Shown here: positions 33,542-42,661 of the stretch, one piece after another
Layout of the letters: every line of letters starts with the position of its first letter
Position numbering within the stretch: position 1 is the stretch's first letter
Assembly (NCBI RefSeq): GCF_030177895.1
Contig: NZ_CP123448.1
Location: 62,001-126,000 of the forward strand
Reading direction: 5' to 3'
From: Kingella negevensis
GTDB lineage: Bacteria > Pseudomonadota > Gammaproteobacteria > Burkholderiales > Neisseriaceae
DNA length: 64,000 bases
Made by a program: the position numbers and the translations under genes
Notes under the pieces: generated by a model
What the model saw: the letters and a program-made list of their open reading frames with translations, nothing else
Told to the model about the DNA's origin: nothing
Databases searched by the model: none

Positions 33542-33727
33542 TGTTGTGTGATAAATGATTTTGCAACGGCAATAAAAATCTCGTAATATTGTCATCAACT
33601 CTTTTTTAATTTTCCATAAAAATCATTATAGCGGTATTTTTTACGGTATCTATTAAAACAATGATTTGGAATAATGTTTAAAAATAATAAGTTAAATCTT
33701 ATTTTTATATTTCGCATGAAAGTTTGC

Positions 33728-34141
33728 ATGGATAGTCAAGAAACATCTCAGCCTGAAACGGCGAAAGCGTCTAAAAAACATCGCACGGTTGTGATTTGGT
33801 TGCGCGTGATTGCGCTGCTGTTTGTCGCGCTGTTCTTTATGAGCCAGTGCGGCATGAGCAAGCCAAAGGCGAAAGCGGCAATTGTGGAAAGCTGTATCAA
33901 AAACGTGCCGTTTGCAGATAAATGGCAACAGGATTTGGCCAAACGCAGCCTGAAAGATACGGACGGTAAACTGGTCGCGCAGTATTGTGTCTGCATGTGG
34001 GACGAGCCGTTGCAGAAATTGTCTGCGCAACAGATTCAGTCGTTTGCGAAAATTTCGCCGCAAGAGCAATTGAATTTATTGGGTGGTGAACAGGCGTTTA
34101 CGCAGCGCGATACGCAATGCGTGGCGAAATTGAGTCAGTAA
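33728..34141 (+). CDS. Hypothetical membrane-anchored protein with conserved cysteines
   Basis: About 137 residues from ATG 33728; a start 54 bases upstream (33674) is also open. One transmembrane segment (about 20-40, VIWLRVIALLFVALFFM) is followed by a soluble domain with cysteines at ESCIK, YCVCMW and QCVAK, probably periplasmic and disulfide-bonded. The family is not recognised. The N-terminus has a DUS-derived QPE. It lies between the prophage remnant and an isochorismatase-like gene and is separated from the latter by a DUS palindrome. Confidence 0.55.
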   Translation: MDSQETSQPETAKASKKHRTVVIWLRVIALLFVALFFMSQCGMSKPKAKAAIVESCIKNVPFADKWQQDLAKRSLKDTDGKLVAQYCVCMWDEPLQKLSAQQIQSFAKISPQEQLNLLGGEQAFTQRDTQCVAKLSQ

Positions 34142-34177
34142 TTTTCAGGCTGCCTGAAAACACGAAACGGAAATCAT

Positions 34178-34714
34178 ATGTTATCAACTGAAAATACTTT
34201 GGTTTTAGTGGTGGATATTCAAGAACGATTGTTGCCAGCGTTGCACCAAGGTAGCGAATTTGTGGCAGCGTGTCGCCGCATGATTACGGGCGCGAATATT
34301 TTGGGTTTGCCGCTTGTGATTACGGAGCAATATCCCAAAGGTTTAGGCACGACCGTGCCTGATATTGCGCTGATTACGAAAGATGTGCCTGTGTTTGCCA
34401 AAACGCAGTTCTCTGCGTGGACGGAAGAGGTGCAAGCGATTGTCTGCAAAAAGCAGCCTGAAAATGTGATTTTGATTGGTTGCGAAATCCATATTTGCAT
34501 GCTGCAAACGGTGTTGGATATGCGCGCTGCTAGGCTGAACGTGTTTGTGCCGCAAGAATGTGCGACTTCTCGCACGGCGGAAAATAAGGTGAATGGCTTG
34601 CAGCAAATTCAAGCGGCTGGCGCGACGGTCAGCAATATTGAAAGTTTGTTGTTTATGTTGCTGAAAGATGCAAAACATCCGCATTTCAAAGAAATTTCAA
34701 AACTGATTCAGTAA
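34178..34714 (+). CDS. Isochorismatase-family cysteine hydrolase
   Basis: 178 residues of the cysteine hydrolase fold. The putative triad is D13 in LVLVVDIQERL, a lysine in FAKTQFSA (near 75) and the nucleophile in IGCEIHICMLQT (near 103). The cis-peptide region that precedes the cysteine is present. Closest in type to YcaC-like proteins; the substrate is unknown, and nicotinamidase is less likely because its metal-binding DxH motif is not evident. It is bounded by DUS hairpins and seems monocistronic. Confidence 0.85.
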   Translation: MLSTENTLVLVVDIQERLLPALHQGSEFVAACRRMITGANILGLPLVITEQYPKGLGTTVPDIALITKDVPVFAKTQFSAWTEEVQAIVCKKQPENVILIGCEIHICMLQTVLDMRAARLNVFVPQECATSRTAENKVNGLQQIQAAGATVSNIESLLFMLLKDAKHPHFKEISKLIQ

Positions 34715-34721
34715 CCCTTCA

Positions 34722-34756
34722 AAAGCAGCCTGAAAACTTTTTCAGGCTGCTTTTTT
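34722..34756 (+). terminator. DUS hairpin terminator
   Basis: AAAAGCAGCCTGAAAA faces TTTTCAGGCTGCTTTTTT, 8 bases after the hydrolase stop. A third DUS follows at 34763-34777. Confidence 0.8.
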
Positions 34757-34826
34757 GTTTTTCAGGCAGCCTGAAACCATTTCTGCTAAAATTCGCCTTT
34801 TGCTTATTTATTGTAAAGGAAACAAG

Positions 34827-35150
34827 ATGATTGAATTTGCACACGCGGCAGGCGAAGCGGCTCAGCAACCTGCGGCTTGGATGAATTTCATGCCGATGAT
34901 TTTGATTTTTGCGGTGATGTATTTCATGATGATTCGTCCGCAACAAAAGCGTGAAAAAGAACGTCAGGTCATGATTAGCAGCCTGAAAAAAGGCGACCGC
35001 GTTTTGCTGATGTCAGGCTTTTATGGTCGTGTCGTGAAAACAGGTGAAACCATTTTCACAATCGAATTGGCAAAAGGTTTGAACGTGGAAGTGGAACGCA
35101 ACGCGATTGCGGCTAAAGCTGAAGCGGCTGCGGAACACAGCGCAGAGTAA
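34827..35150 (+). CDS. yajC: Sec translocon accessory subunit YajC
   Basis: A 107-residue inner-membrane protein that associates with SecDF. One transmembrane helix (about 20-40, MPMILIFAVMYFMMIRPQQK) is followed by a small cytoplasmic domain with KKGDRVLLMSGFYGRV. AAAGGA before ATG 34827 fixes the start. secD follows 32 bases later, the standard order. Confidence 0.96.
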   Translation: MIEFAHAAGEAAQQPAAWMNFMPMILIFAVMYFMMIRPQQKREKERQVMISSLKKGDRVLLMSGFYGRVVKTGETIFTIELAKGLNVEVERNAIAAKAEAAAEHSAE

Positions 35151-35182
35151 TTTTTTTATTTTTTTAAACTAAAAGGTTTACC

Positions 35183-37042
35183 ATGAACCGTTATCCCCTT
35201 TGGAAAAACCTGCTGATTTTATTCACGATTGTGCTGGCGATGATTTACACGCTGCCCAATCTATACGGCGTAACTCCAGCAATCCAAATTTCTACTAACC
35301 GTCAATCATTGGCAATCAATGAAGAAACGGAAAAACGCGTTGCCGAAGCGTTGCAAAAAGCCAATATTCAACACGACGGCATGTTTATTTCAGGCAGCAG
35401 CCTGAAAGTGCGCGTATCAGATGCCAACAAAATTTCTGCGCGAGACGTGATTGATAGCACCTTGGGCGAGGGCTACATTGTGGCGCAAAACCAAATTTCT
35501 AATAGTCCACAATGGTTAGAAAAAATGGGCGCACAGCCAATGTTCTTGGGTTTGGACTTGCGCGGCGGCGTTCACTTCACGATGCAAGTGGACATGAAAG
35601 CAGCGTTGGACAAAACATTAGACCGCTACGCTGGCGATGCGCGTCGTCAGTTACGCAGCCTGAAAATTCGTTCTGGTGAAATCAAGAAAAACGGCAGCAG
35701 CTTAGTCATTCCATTCCAAGACGCGAGCGATTTGCAAAAAGCCTATCCTGAATTGCAAAAAATCATGGAAGGCGCAACGCTGACGGCTGAGGGCAATAAT
35801 GTAACCATTACCTTGCCTGATGCACTGATGCAACAAATTCGCACCGATGCAGTGAAACAAAATATCAATACGCTGCACAATCGTGTGAACGAATTGGGTA
35901 CATCAGAACCCGTCATTCAACAAGCGGGCGCAGACCGTATTGTGGTGCAATTACCAGGGATGACGGACACCGCTAAAGCGAAAGACATTATTGGTCGTAC
36001 TGCCACTTTGGAAGTGCGCATGGTCAGCACAGACCCAGCGTTGATGAACCAAGCCAATAACGGCAATGTGCCAGACGGTTACGAATTGTTGAAAGACAAT
36101 AACGGTGGTCGCTATCTGGTCAGCAAACAAGTGGAGCTGACTGGCGATAACATCAACGCGGCGCAAGCGGGTTTTGAACCGCAAACCAATCGCCCAAGTG
36201 TAAACTTATCGTTGGATGGTACAGGTTCTACCATTTTCGCGGATTTGACGGCAGCCAATAAAGGCAAAATCATGGCGATGATTCTGATTGACCAAGGTAA
36301 ATCAGAAGTGGTAACCGCGCCGCGCATTAACGAGCCAATCACAGGCGGTCGCGTACAAATTACAGGCATGCAAAGTGCAGCAGAAGCCAATGACGTGGCG
36401 TTGCTGTTGCGTGCAGGTTCGTTGGCTGCGCCGATGCAAATTGTGGAAGAGCGCACAATTGGTCCATCTTTGGGCGCGGAAAACATCACCAAAGGTATCA
36501 ATTCAACCGTTTGGGGTTTTGGTACGGTAGCGATTTTCATGATTTTCTACTATCGCTTGTTTGGTATTTTCTCAACGATTGCTTTGGCAGCTAATTTGTT
36601 GTTCTTGTTCTCGATTTTATCTGCACTGCAAGCCACGCTGACTCTTCCCGGTATTGCCGCAATGGCATTAACGCTGGGTATGGCGATTGACTCGAACGTG
36701 TTGATTAACGAGCGTATTCGCGATGAATTGCGCGAAGGCAAGAAAGCGCAAGTGGCGATTAAAGAGGGTTACGACCATGCGTGGGATACCATTTTGGACT
36801 CGAACTTAACGTCATTGATTGCTGGTATTGCTTTGCTGATTTTTGGTTCAGGCCCTGTGAAAGGTTTTGCGATTGTGCATTGCTTGGGTATCATCACTTC
36901 CATTTATTCATCAGTGGTGGTTTCTCGTGCCATGGTGAACTTGTGGTATGGTAATCGCCGTAAACTCAAACACTTGTCTATCGGTATCAAAGTGCCAGCC
37001 GTTTTGGACGCACCTGAAACATCGGTTGCAGTAAAGGAGTAA
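35183..37042 (+). CDS. secD: Protein translocase subunit SecD
   Basis: SecD uses the proton gradient to pull exported proteins through the periplasmic side of SecYEG. The 619 residues contain the N-terminal membrane helix (about 8-28), the family motif FLGLDLRGGVHF (121-132), the large P1 periplasmic domain and the C-terminal membrane block with ALTLGMAIDSNVLINERIRDEL. The length and motifs are complete. secF starts 3 bases after its stop. Confidence 0.98.
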   Translation: MNRYPLWKNLLILFTIVLAMIYTLPNLYGVTPAIQISTNRQSLAINEETEKRVAEALQKANIQHDGMFISGSSLKVRVSDANKISARDVIDSTLGEGYIVAQNQISNSPQWLEKMGAQPMFLGLDLRGGVHFTMQVDMKAALDKTLDRYAGDARRQLRSLKIRSGEIKKNGSSLVIPFQDASDLQKAYPELQKIMEGATLTAEGNNVTITLPDALMQQIRTDAVKQNINTLHNRVNELGTSEPVIQQAGADRIVVQLPGMTDTAKAKDIIGRTATLEVRMVSTDPALMNQANNGNVPDGYELLKDNNGGRYLVSKQVELTGDNINAAQAGFEPQTNRPSVNLSLDGTGSTIFADLTAANKGKIMAMILIDQGKSEVVTAPRINEPITGGRVQITGMQSAAEANDVALLLRAGSLAAPMQIVEERTIGPSLGAENITKGINSTVWGFGTVAIFMIFYYRLFGIFSTIALAANLLFLFSILSALQATLTLPGIAAMALTLGMAIDSNVLINERIRDELREGKKAQVAIKEGYDHAWDTILDSNLTSLIAGIALLIFGSGPVKGFAIVHCLGIITSIYSSVVVSRAMVNLWYGNRRKLKHLSIGIKVPAVLDAPETSVAVKE

Positions 37043-37045
37043 AAC

Positions 37046-37984
37046 ATGGAACTATTTCATTTTAAACGCGATATTCCATTCATGAGCTATGGTAAGCTCA
37101 CAACATTTATCTCGTTGGTAACATTTATTTTGGCGGTGTTCTTCCTGTTTACACGCGGACTGAATTTGTCTGTAGAGTTTACAGGCGGCACGCTGATGGA
37201 AGTGGAATACAACCAACAAGGTGCGGATTTGAACCAAGTGCGCCACAATTTGGACAGCCTGAAAATGGGCGAAATCCAAGTGCAAGCATTGGGTACGAAT
37301 AAGCACATTATGATTCGTTTGCCGAACAGCAAAACCTTGTCTTCAGCGCAGCTGTCTAACCAAGTGTTGGACGTGCTGAAGAAAGAACGCCCTGATGTAT
37401 CGCTGCGCCAAGTGGAATATATTGGTCCTGCGGTGGGCGATGAATTGGTAAGCAATGGTTTAACTGCGCTGGGTATGGTGGTAGTTGGGATTATCATTTA
37501 CGTGGCGATGCGCTTTGAATGGCGTTTTGCGGTTTCCGCGATTATTGCGAATATGCACGATATTGTGATTATTTTGGGCTGTTTCGCCTTTTTCCGCTGG
37601 GAATTTTCGCTGACAGTGTTGGCAGGCGTGTTGGCGGTGTTGGGTTATTCCGTGAACGAATCAGTGGTGGTTTTTGACCGTATTCGTGAAAACTTCCAAA
37701 AAGGCTCAATGCGTAACCATAGTGTGCCTGAAGTGATTGACAATGCGATTACTGCCACAATGGGTCGTACCGTGATTACGCACGGTTCAACTGAAGCGAT
37801 GGTGATTTCTATGCTGGTGTTTGGTGGTGCGGCATTGCACGGCTTTGCCACTGCGCTGACGATTGGTATCGTGTTTGGTATTTATTCTTCGGTGTTGGTA
37901 GCCAGTCCGTTGTTGTTGATGTTTGGATTGAACCGCAGCAATGTGGTAAAACAGAAAGTAGAGAAAGAAGAATTGGTTGTTTAA
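37046..37984 (+). CDS. secF: Protein translocase subunit SecF
   Basis: 312 residues with six membrane helices. FTGGTLMEVEY near the N-terminus, GYSVNESVVVFDRIRENF and the tail TLTIGIVFGIYSSVLVASPLL mark SecF. It forms the membrane complex with SecD and YajC from this operon. A single DUS follows the stop and then a block of palindromic repeats. Confidence 0.98.
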   Translation: MELFHFKRDIPFMSYGKLTTFISLVTFILAVFFLFTRGLNLSVEFTGGTLMEVEYNQQGADLNQVRHNLDSLKMGEIQVQALGTNKHIMIRLPNSKTLSSAQLSNQVLDVLKKERPDVSLRQVEYIGPAVGDELVSNGLTALGMVVVGIIIYVAMRFEWRFAVSAIIANMHDIVIILGCFAFFRWEFSLTVLAGVLAVLGYSVNESVVVFDRIRENFQKGSMRNHSVPEVIDNAITATMGRTVITHGSTEAMVISMLVFGGAALHGFATALTIGIVFGIYSSVLVASPLLLMFGLNRSNVVKQKVEKEELVV

Positions 37985-38009
37985 TTGCAGCCTGAAAACT
38001 TTTTTCTTG

Positions 38010-38263
38010 GTAGGGACAGGATTTATCCCTAGACCTGACAACTTCTTTTGTAGGGTGTGTGAACTTGTTCACGCACCACTTTTAAAATTGGTTAAAAATT
38101 TTCAAAATTTGGTGCGTGCATACTGCACACACCCTACAAATGAAGTTGTTTAAAGTATTAAAAATTACCAAATTTTAGGACTTGTCAGGTCTGGGGTTTA
38201 TCCCTGTCCTTTTTTACGTTTCAGAAAATTAAAGATTGGATAAGGATAAACCTTGCCCCTATC
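38010..38263. repeat. GTAG-headed palindromes: outer pair plus extra half-site
   Basis: GTAGGGACAGGATTTATCCC (38010-38029) and TCTGGGGTTTATCCCTGTCC (38190-38209) are inverted copies, and the sequence AGACCTGACA next to each extends the pairing. A further half-site, AAGGATAAACCTTGCCCCTA, lies at 38242-38261. The 38193-38263 part is nearly the same as 39977-40064. Another element (38050-38137) is nested between the outer arms. These repeats and one DUS fill the 319-base gap after secF; no gene is seen. Confidence 0.65.
38050..38137. repeat. GTAG-headed paired palindrome nested in another
   Basis: Starts GTAGGGTGTGTGAAC and ends CACACACCCTAC. Hairpins TGTGAActtgTTCACG and GTGCGTGCatacTGCACAC lie inside. 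It sits wholly between the two arms of the 38010-38209 element. Confidence 0.65.
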
Positions 38264-38266
38264 AAT

Positions 38267-38304
38267 AAAAAGCAGCCTGAAAGTTTTCAGGCTGCTTTTT
38301 GTTT
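38267..38304. terminator. DUS hairpin downstream of nqrM
   Basis: AAAAAGCAGCCTGAAAG and TTTTCAGGCTGCTTTTT form a stem that ends the apbE-nqrM transcript on the minus strand. Confidence 0.75.
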
Positions 38305-38503
38305 ATGAGCTTTGTGTTTCTTTTTCCATTTGGGCTTTACGCGTATCGCAAGGTGTTTCGCAATCGCACATTTTTTTCATGCCTAATGCAGAAATGCCGC
38401 CGCAACTGCCTTTAATGGTTTCTTTGCGGAATATATAGCCCAAAGCCATACCCAAAATCACAACCAGAAAAAAGCCCATAGTAATCAAAACTAATTTCAA
38501 CAT
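38303..38503 (-). CDS. nqrM: Na+-NQR maturation protein NqrM
   Basis: NqrM (DUF539) is needed to mature the sodium-pumping NADH:quinone reductase, probably by delivering iron to the NqrD/NqrE centre. The 66 residues have one N-terminal membrane helix (about 3-22) and four cysteines at C34, C46, C48 and C52 in KGSCGG and MCDCETPC, the family hallmark. AAAGGA lies ahead of the ATG at 38503; a start 15 bases upstream overlaps the apbE stop. It follows apbE on the same strand. Confidence 0.93.
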   Translation of the reverse strand: MLKLVLITMGFFLVVILGMALGYIFRKETIKGSCGGISALGMKKMCDCETPCDTRKAQMEKETQSS

Positions 38504-38517
38504 TTTTAGTCCTTTCA

Positions 38518-39564
38518 TTAATTAATTAGAGATTTAAATGCCGATGACATTCTAGTCTCAAAACCATCTTCTGTCTTAATAATCAGGAAAATAGCCAAAT
38601 TTTGTTGTTCTGCCAAGCGTAGTGCTTCTTTTTCACCCAAAACATATAAGCCTGTTGCCAAGCCGTCCGCCGTCATCGTGGTATCGGCAACCACGCTGAT
38701 AGACGCGAGATTGTGGCTGATTGGTTGCTCCGTTTTCGGGTTGATGATGTGCGACAAGCGATTGCCTTTGTCGTCCATGTGGAAATTGCGGTAATCGCCT
38801 GAAGTAGCAAGGGCTTTGTTGTGTAGTGACACAACCACTTGGCTATTTTGATTTTGCGCGATATTGGGTTGTTCAATCCCGACGCGCCATGTTTCGCCTT
38901 GCAGGTTTTTGCCTTTGCCGCGCAATTCGCCGCCAATTTCTACCAGATAATTTTCAACGTGATGTTGTTCAAAATAGTCGGCTAATTTGTCCACGCCAAA
39001 ACCTTTGGCAATCGCGGATAGGTCTAAATATACGCCGTCTATGGTTTTGCCTAGTTGGGCTTTTTTGCCACTTTCAGGCTGCTTGAAAATGAGTTTGTCT
39101 AGGCCAACTAAATTGCGTGCGGCGTTGAGTTGCTCTTGCGTGGGGGCTTGGCGAATGGTTTTGTCTGGCCCGAAGCCCCATAAATTAACGAACGGCCCAA
39201 CGGTTACGTCCAGCGCGCCTTCGGTTACTTTGTTCAAGCGAATGGACTCGGCGACTACGGCGGCGAAATCATCGGCAATCGGCATTTCACCTTGGCTGGC
39301 TTTGCGCTGGTTGAATTGGCTGATTTCCGAGTTGTTTTGGTAGGTGGACATTTGGCGATTGACTTCTTTGAGTAAGCTGTCCAGTTCTTGCTGCACTTGT
39401 GCGCTGTTAGGCAGTTTGTTGTTTTGGGGAACGATGTATTTGACGGTGTAGGTCGTCCCCATGGTTTTGCCGCTTAGAGTCGCCATTTCGTTTTTTTGCT
39501 CGGAGTGGCAGGCGGTTAAAACGGCTGCGCTAAACAAAAAGGGTAGGATTTTTTTGAGTATCAT
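38518..39564 (-). CDS. apbE: FAD:protein FMN transferase
   Basis: ApbE transfers FMN from FAD to a threonine of target proteins, here NqrB and NqrC. The 348-residue protein is a lipoprotein (FLFSAAVLTACHS, cysteine near 19). It has GKTMGTTYTVKY, the loop DVTVGPFVNLWGFG, SAIAKGFGVD and the metal/FAD site HIINPKTEQPI and TTMTADGLATGLY. It is next to nqrM but separated from nqrF by about 590 bases of repeat and gene remnant, so it probably has its own promoter. A TATAAT box on the minus strand at 39635-39630 is a candidate. Confidence 0.95.
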   Translation of the reverse strand: MILKKILPFLFSAAVLTACHSEQKNEMATLSGKTMGTTYTVKYIVPQNNKLPNSAQVQQELDSLLKEVNRQMSTYQNNSEISQFNQRKASQGEMPIADDFAAVVAESIRLNKVTEGALDVTVGPFVNLWGFGPDKTIRQAPTQEQLNAARNLVGLDKLIFKQPESGKKAQLGKTIDGVYLDLSAIAKGFGVDKLADYFEQHHVENYLVEIGGELRGKGKNLQGETWRVGIEQPNIAQNQNSQVVVSLHNKALATSGDYRNFHMDDKGNRLSHIINPKTEQPISHNLASISVVADTTMTADGLATGLYVLGEKEALRLAEQQNLAIFLIIKTEDGFETRMSSAFKSLIN

Positions 39565-39631
39565 GTTGTTTTACCGTGTGAACTAAGTTGGGAGCTTGAA
39601 GAATGATTTTCAGGCTGCGTTAGATTGGAAA

Positions 39632-39985
39632 TTATACGGTTTTGTTGTTGCTGATGCGATTATTTTCGCCGTTATCATGAATCATTTTGCTTGGTGATAG
39701 GCGGCGGATTTTGTTGTTTTCAATCACGTTACCGTTGGCAAAATCTTTGTCGCTTTGACCGCTACCGAAGTTGTAGTCTGCGTCTAGTGAGCAATAGCTG
39801 CGGTTGCCATCTCGTGCGCCCAACCAGATTGATGGCAACTTGCCGCGATAAATGCGGTAGAAAAATTCATTGTTGCTAATGGTGTTGCCTGTGAAGGTGT
39901 TGTGGCCGCTTTCTGCGTCTAAATACACGCCTACGCTGGTGCTTCTGCCTGTGATTCGGCTATTGCTAACGGTAACGGGGTTAAT
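39632..39985 (-). pseudogene. C-terminal fragment of a right-handed beta-helix repeat protein
   Basis: The frame reads VTVSNSRITGRSTSVGVYLD, SGHNTFTGNTISNNEFFYRI, GNVIENNKI and HDNGENNRISNNKTV, the asparagine-rich turns of NosD/epimerase-type beta-helices. It lacks any start codon and N-terminal part. The 5' end meets a GTAG-type palindromic repeat at 39977. Only about 115 codons remain, so it is a remnant. It separates nqrF from apbE, which are normally adjacent or close. A shorter ATG-started frame (98 codons) exists inside but has no ribosome binding site. Confidence 0.6.
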
Positions 39986-40064
39986 CTCTGTCCTTTTTCA
40001 CGTTTCAGAAAAATTAAAATTTTCAGCAAGTTAAAATTAAACAAGGATAAACCTTGTCCCTACC
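39977..40064. repeat. GTAG-headed paired palindrome, GGTTTATCC type
   Basis: GGGGTTAATCTCTGTCC at the left and ACAAGGATAAACCTTGTCCC then TACC at the right (reverse strand GTAGGGACAAGGTTTATCC). The inner stretch GTCCTTTTTCACGTTTCAGA is nearly the same as at 38205-38224. It lies exactly at the broken end of the beta-helix remnant. Confidence 0.65.
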
Positions 40065-40110
40065 AAATAAAGATTTCTTGGTTTTACAAAACTTTCAGCC
40101 TGAAAAAAAT

Positions 40111-40149
40111 AGGGAAATACTTTCAGGTTGCCTGAATGTGTATTTCCCT
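40111..40149 (-). terminator. Terminator of the nqrA-F operon
   Basis: AGGGAAATAC pairs with GTATTTCCCT around a loop made of a diverged DUS (TTTCAGGTTGCCTGAA). On the minus strand it is followed by a T-run. It lies just past the nqrF stop, so apbE-nqrM is a separate transcript. Confidence 0.8.
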
Positions 40150-40157
40150 TTCATAAC

Positions 40158-41381
40158 TTAACCGCCGAAATCGTCTAATAAGATATTCTCGTCTTCAACG
40201 CCTAAATCTTTCAGCATTTTAATCACTGCGGCATTCATCACTGGAGGACCACACATGTAAAATTCGCAGTCTTCTGGTGCTTCGTGATTTTTCAGATAGT
40301 TTTCGTATAACACGTTGTGAATGAAGCCTGTGTAACCGTCCCAATTATCATCGGGTTGTGGGTCGGACAGGGCAACGTGCCATTCAAAATTCTCGTTTTC
40401 AGCTGCCAGTTGGTCAAAATCTTCGGTGTAGAACATTTCGCGTTTGGAACGTGCGCCGTACCAGAAGCTGATTTTGCGTTTGGTTTTGAGGCGCTTGAGC
40501 TGGTCAAAAATGTGTGAACGCATTGGTGCCATACCTGCACCACCGCCAATGAAGACCATTTCTGCGTCTGTGTCTTTGGCAAAAAATTCGCCAAATGGAC
40601 CTGAAATGGTTACTTTGTCGCCAGCTTTTAATGACCAAATGTAAGAGGACATTTGACCTGGTGCGACATCTGGGTTTCTTGGAGGCGGCGTGGCAATACG
40701 CACGTTCAGCATGATAATGCCTTTTTCTTCTGGGTAAGAAGCCATTGAGTAGGCGCGAACAATCGGCTCTTCAACGGTTGAAACGTAACGCCACAGGTTA
40801 AATTTGTCCCAGTCTTCGTGATATTCTTTGGGAATATCATAGTCTTTGTAGCTCACGGTGTGTGGTTTGGCTTCAATTTGAATGTAGCCACCTGCACGGA
40901 ATGGGACTTCTTCGCCTTCTGGAATGGCTAATTTTAGCTCTTTAATAAACGTGGCTTTGTTGTCGTTTGAAATAACGGTGCATTCCCATTTTTTCACGCC
41001 AAACACTTCGTCTGGCAACACGATGTCCATGCTGTTTTTCACGTTTACTTGGCAAGACAAACGGCAACCTTCTGCTGCTTCGCGTTTGCTGATGTGTGAT
41101 AACTCGGTTGGCAGAATATCGCCGCCACCACTTTTCACTTTCACGCGACACTGTCCGCATGAACCACCACCGCCGCAAGCTGATGATACAAAGATGCCTT
41201 TGCTGGCTAATGCGCCGAGTAATTTGCCACCTGCTGGAAGCGTGATGGATTTTTCTGGGTCGCCGTTGATATTGATTGTGATGTCGCCCGAATTCACTAA
41301 CTTGGATTTGGCAAATAAAATCATCAGTGCCAAAATCACGATAATGACGGTAAACATCACGATACCTAAGATGATATCCAT
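40158..41381 (-). CDS. nqrF: Na+-translocating NADH:quinone reductase subunit F
   Basis: NqrF is the NADH entry subunit. From the ATG at 41381 (GGAG upstream) it has 407 residues: one membrane helix (about 5-23), a 2Fe-2S ferredoxin domain with C69, C75, C78 and C110, and a ferredoxin-NADP reductase module with RAYSMASYP (FAD), [12 protein letters not shown] and [10 protein letters not shown]. Cysteine positions match those of Vibrio NqrF within one residue. It ends DDFGG as usual. A diverged-DUS stem-loop lies between nqrE and nqrF. Confidence 0.98.
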   Translation of the reverse strand: MDIILGIVMFTVIIVILALMILFAKSKLVNSGDITININGDPEKSITLPAGGKLLGALASKGIFVSSACGGGGSCGQCRVKVKSGGGDILPTELSHISKREAAEGCRLSCQVNVKNSMDIVLPDEVFGVKKWECTVISNDNKATFIKELKLAIPEGEEVPFRAGGYIQIEAKPHTVSYKDYDIPKEYHEDWDKFNLWRYVSTVEEPIVRAYSMASYPEEKGIIMLNVRIATPPPRNPDVAPGQMSSYIWSLKAGDKVTISGPFGEFFAKDTDAEMVFIGGGAGMAPMRSHIFDQLKRLKTKRKISFWYGARSKREMFYTEDFDQLAAENENFEWHVALSDPQPDDNWDGYTGFIHNVLYENYLKNHEAPEDCEFYMCGPPVMNAAVIKMLKDLGVEDENILLDDFGG

Positions 41382-41410
41382 TAAAATGTTCTCCAATCTT
41401 GGGGTTTTTA

Positions 41411-41431
41411 GGTTGCCTGAAAAATGCAACC
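41411..41431. other. Stem-loop with diverged DUS between nqrE and nqrF
   Basis: GGTTGC and GCAACC pair around CTGAAAAAT. The arms derive from uptake sequences with the same C-to-T or G-to-A change on both sides (AGGTTGCCTGAAA, GCAACCTGAAAA). It is inside the operon and could affect transcript stability. Confidence 0.45.
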
Positions 41432-41439
41432 TGAAAAGG

Positions 41440-42033
41440 TTATAACTGAATGCCTGAGAATGACATAAAACCTAATGCCATTAAGCCACCGCTGATAAAG
41501 GTAATGCCTAAACCGCGCAAACCTTTGGGTACATCAGCGTATTTCAGTTTTTCTGTGATACCTGCCATAGCCACAATCGCCAACATCCAGCCTAAACCTG
41601 CGCCTGTGCCGTAAACGATGGATTCTACAAAGTTGTAATCACGTTGCACCATGAAAGACACAGCACCGAAAATCGCGCAGTTCACGGTAATCAGTGGCAG
41701 GAAAATCCCCAGTGCGTTGTATAGGGCAGGGACAAATTTGTCCAAAATCATTTCCAAAATTTGCACCAATGCGGCAATCACACCGATGAATGTAATGTAT
41801 TTCAGAAAGGTTAAATCTACGCCTTTTACCAACGCGCTGTCTTTAAGCAAAGAGTACACTAATTGGTTGGCTGGAACGGAAATCGCTAACACGAAAGTTA
41901 CGGCAACGCCCAAGCCAAATGCGGTAGAAATTTTCTTGGAAACGGCGAGGAAAGTACACATGCCCAAGAAAAACGATAATGCCATATTTTCAATGAACAC
42001 GGCTTTGATGAAAATACTTAACAAGTTTTGCAT
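41440..42033 (-). CDS. nqrE: Na+-NQR subunit E
   Basis: 197 residues, six membrane helices, the usual NqrE size. Typical features are [21 protein letters not shown] at the N-terminus, with its conserved cysteine, and [10 protein letters not shown] in the middle, the second cysteine of the membrane iron centre shared with NqrD. The frame above the ATG at 42033 runs into nqrD and is not used. Confidence 0.97.
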   Translation of the reverse strand: MQNLLSIFIKAVFIENMALSFFLGMCTFLAVSKKISTAFGLGVAVTFVLAISVPANQLVYSLLKDSALVKGVDLTFLKYITFIGVIAALVQILEMILDKFVPALYNALGIFLPLITVNCAIFGAVSFMVQRDYNFVESIVYGTGAGLGWMLAIVAMAGITEKLKYADVPKGLRGLGITFISGGLMALGFMSFSGIQL

Positions 42034-42034
42034 G

Positions 42035-42661
42035 TTATTTCTCCGCTTGTTCTGGTTTCCAAGTGCGCAATGCCCACACCAGTAAACCAATGATGAAGAA
42101 TGCGCTAGGTGCAATCAGGAATAAACCGTTGGCTTGATACCAGCCGCCGTTTTGCACGGTTTGCATGATTTCAATGCCAAACAATTTGCCTGAACCGATA
42201 AATTCGCGAATGGTTGCGATGATAACCAACATCATGCCGTAGCCCAAACCATTGCCCAAACCGTCCACAAAACTTTCTAATGGCGGCTCTTTCATGGCGA
42301 AAGCTTCTGCACGACCCATCACGATACAGTTGGTAATAATCAAGCCAACGAATACGGACAGTTGTTTTGATAAATCAAAAGCATAAGCTTGCAAAACTTG
42401 GTCAACCACGGTTACCAACGAAGCGATAATCGCCATTTGCACGATAATACGAATGCTGTTGGGAATGTAGTTGCGAATGGCGGAAATGCAGCAGCTTGAA
42501 AAAGCGGTTACCAATGCCACCGAAATCCCCATCACCACAGCTGTTTGCAGCTTGGTGGTTACTGCCAATGAAGAACAAATCCCTAACACTTGCAATGCCA
42601 CTGGGTTGTTTTCAATGAAAGGGGAAAAGAATAAGTGTTTTAAGCGTTTTGTATCTGCCAT
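42035..42661 (-). CDS. nqrD: Na+-NQR subunit D
   Basis: 208 residues, six membrane helices. [20 protein letters not shown] and [16 protein letters not shown] each carry the conserved cysteine that helps bind the iron centre with NqrE. The stop is one base from nqrE, and its start overlaps the nqrC stop, so the operon is tightly coupled. Confidence 0.97.
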   Translation of the reverse strand: MADTKRLKHLFFSPFIENNPVALQVLGICSSLAVTTKLQTAVVMGISVALVTAFSSCCISAIRNYIPNSIRIIVQMAIIASLVTVVDQVLQAYAFDLSKQLSVFVGLIITNCIVMGRAEAFAMKEPPLESFVDGLGNGLGYGMMLVIIATIREFIGSGKLFGIEIMQTVQNGGWYQANGLFLIAPSAFFIIGLLVWALRTWKPEQAEK

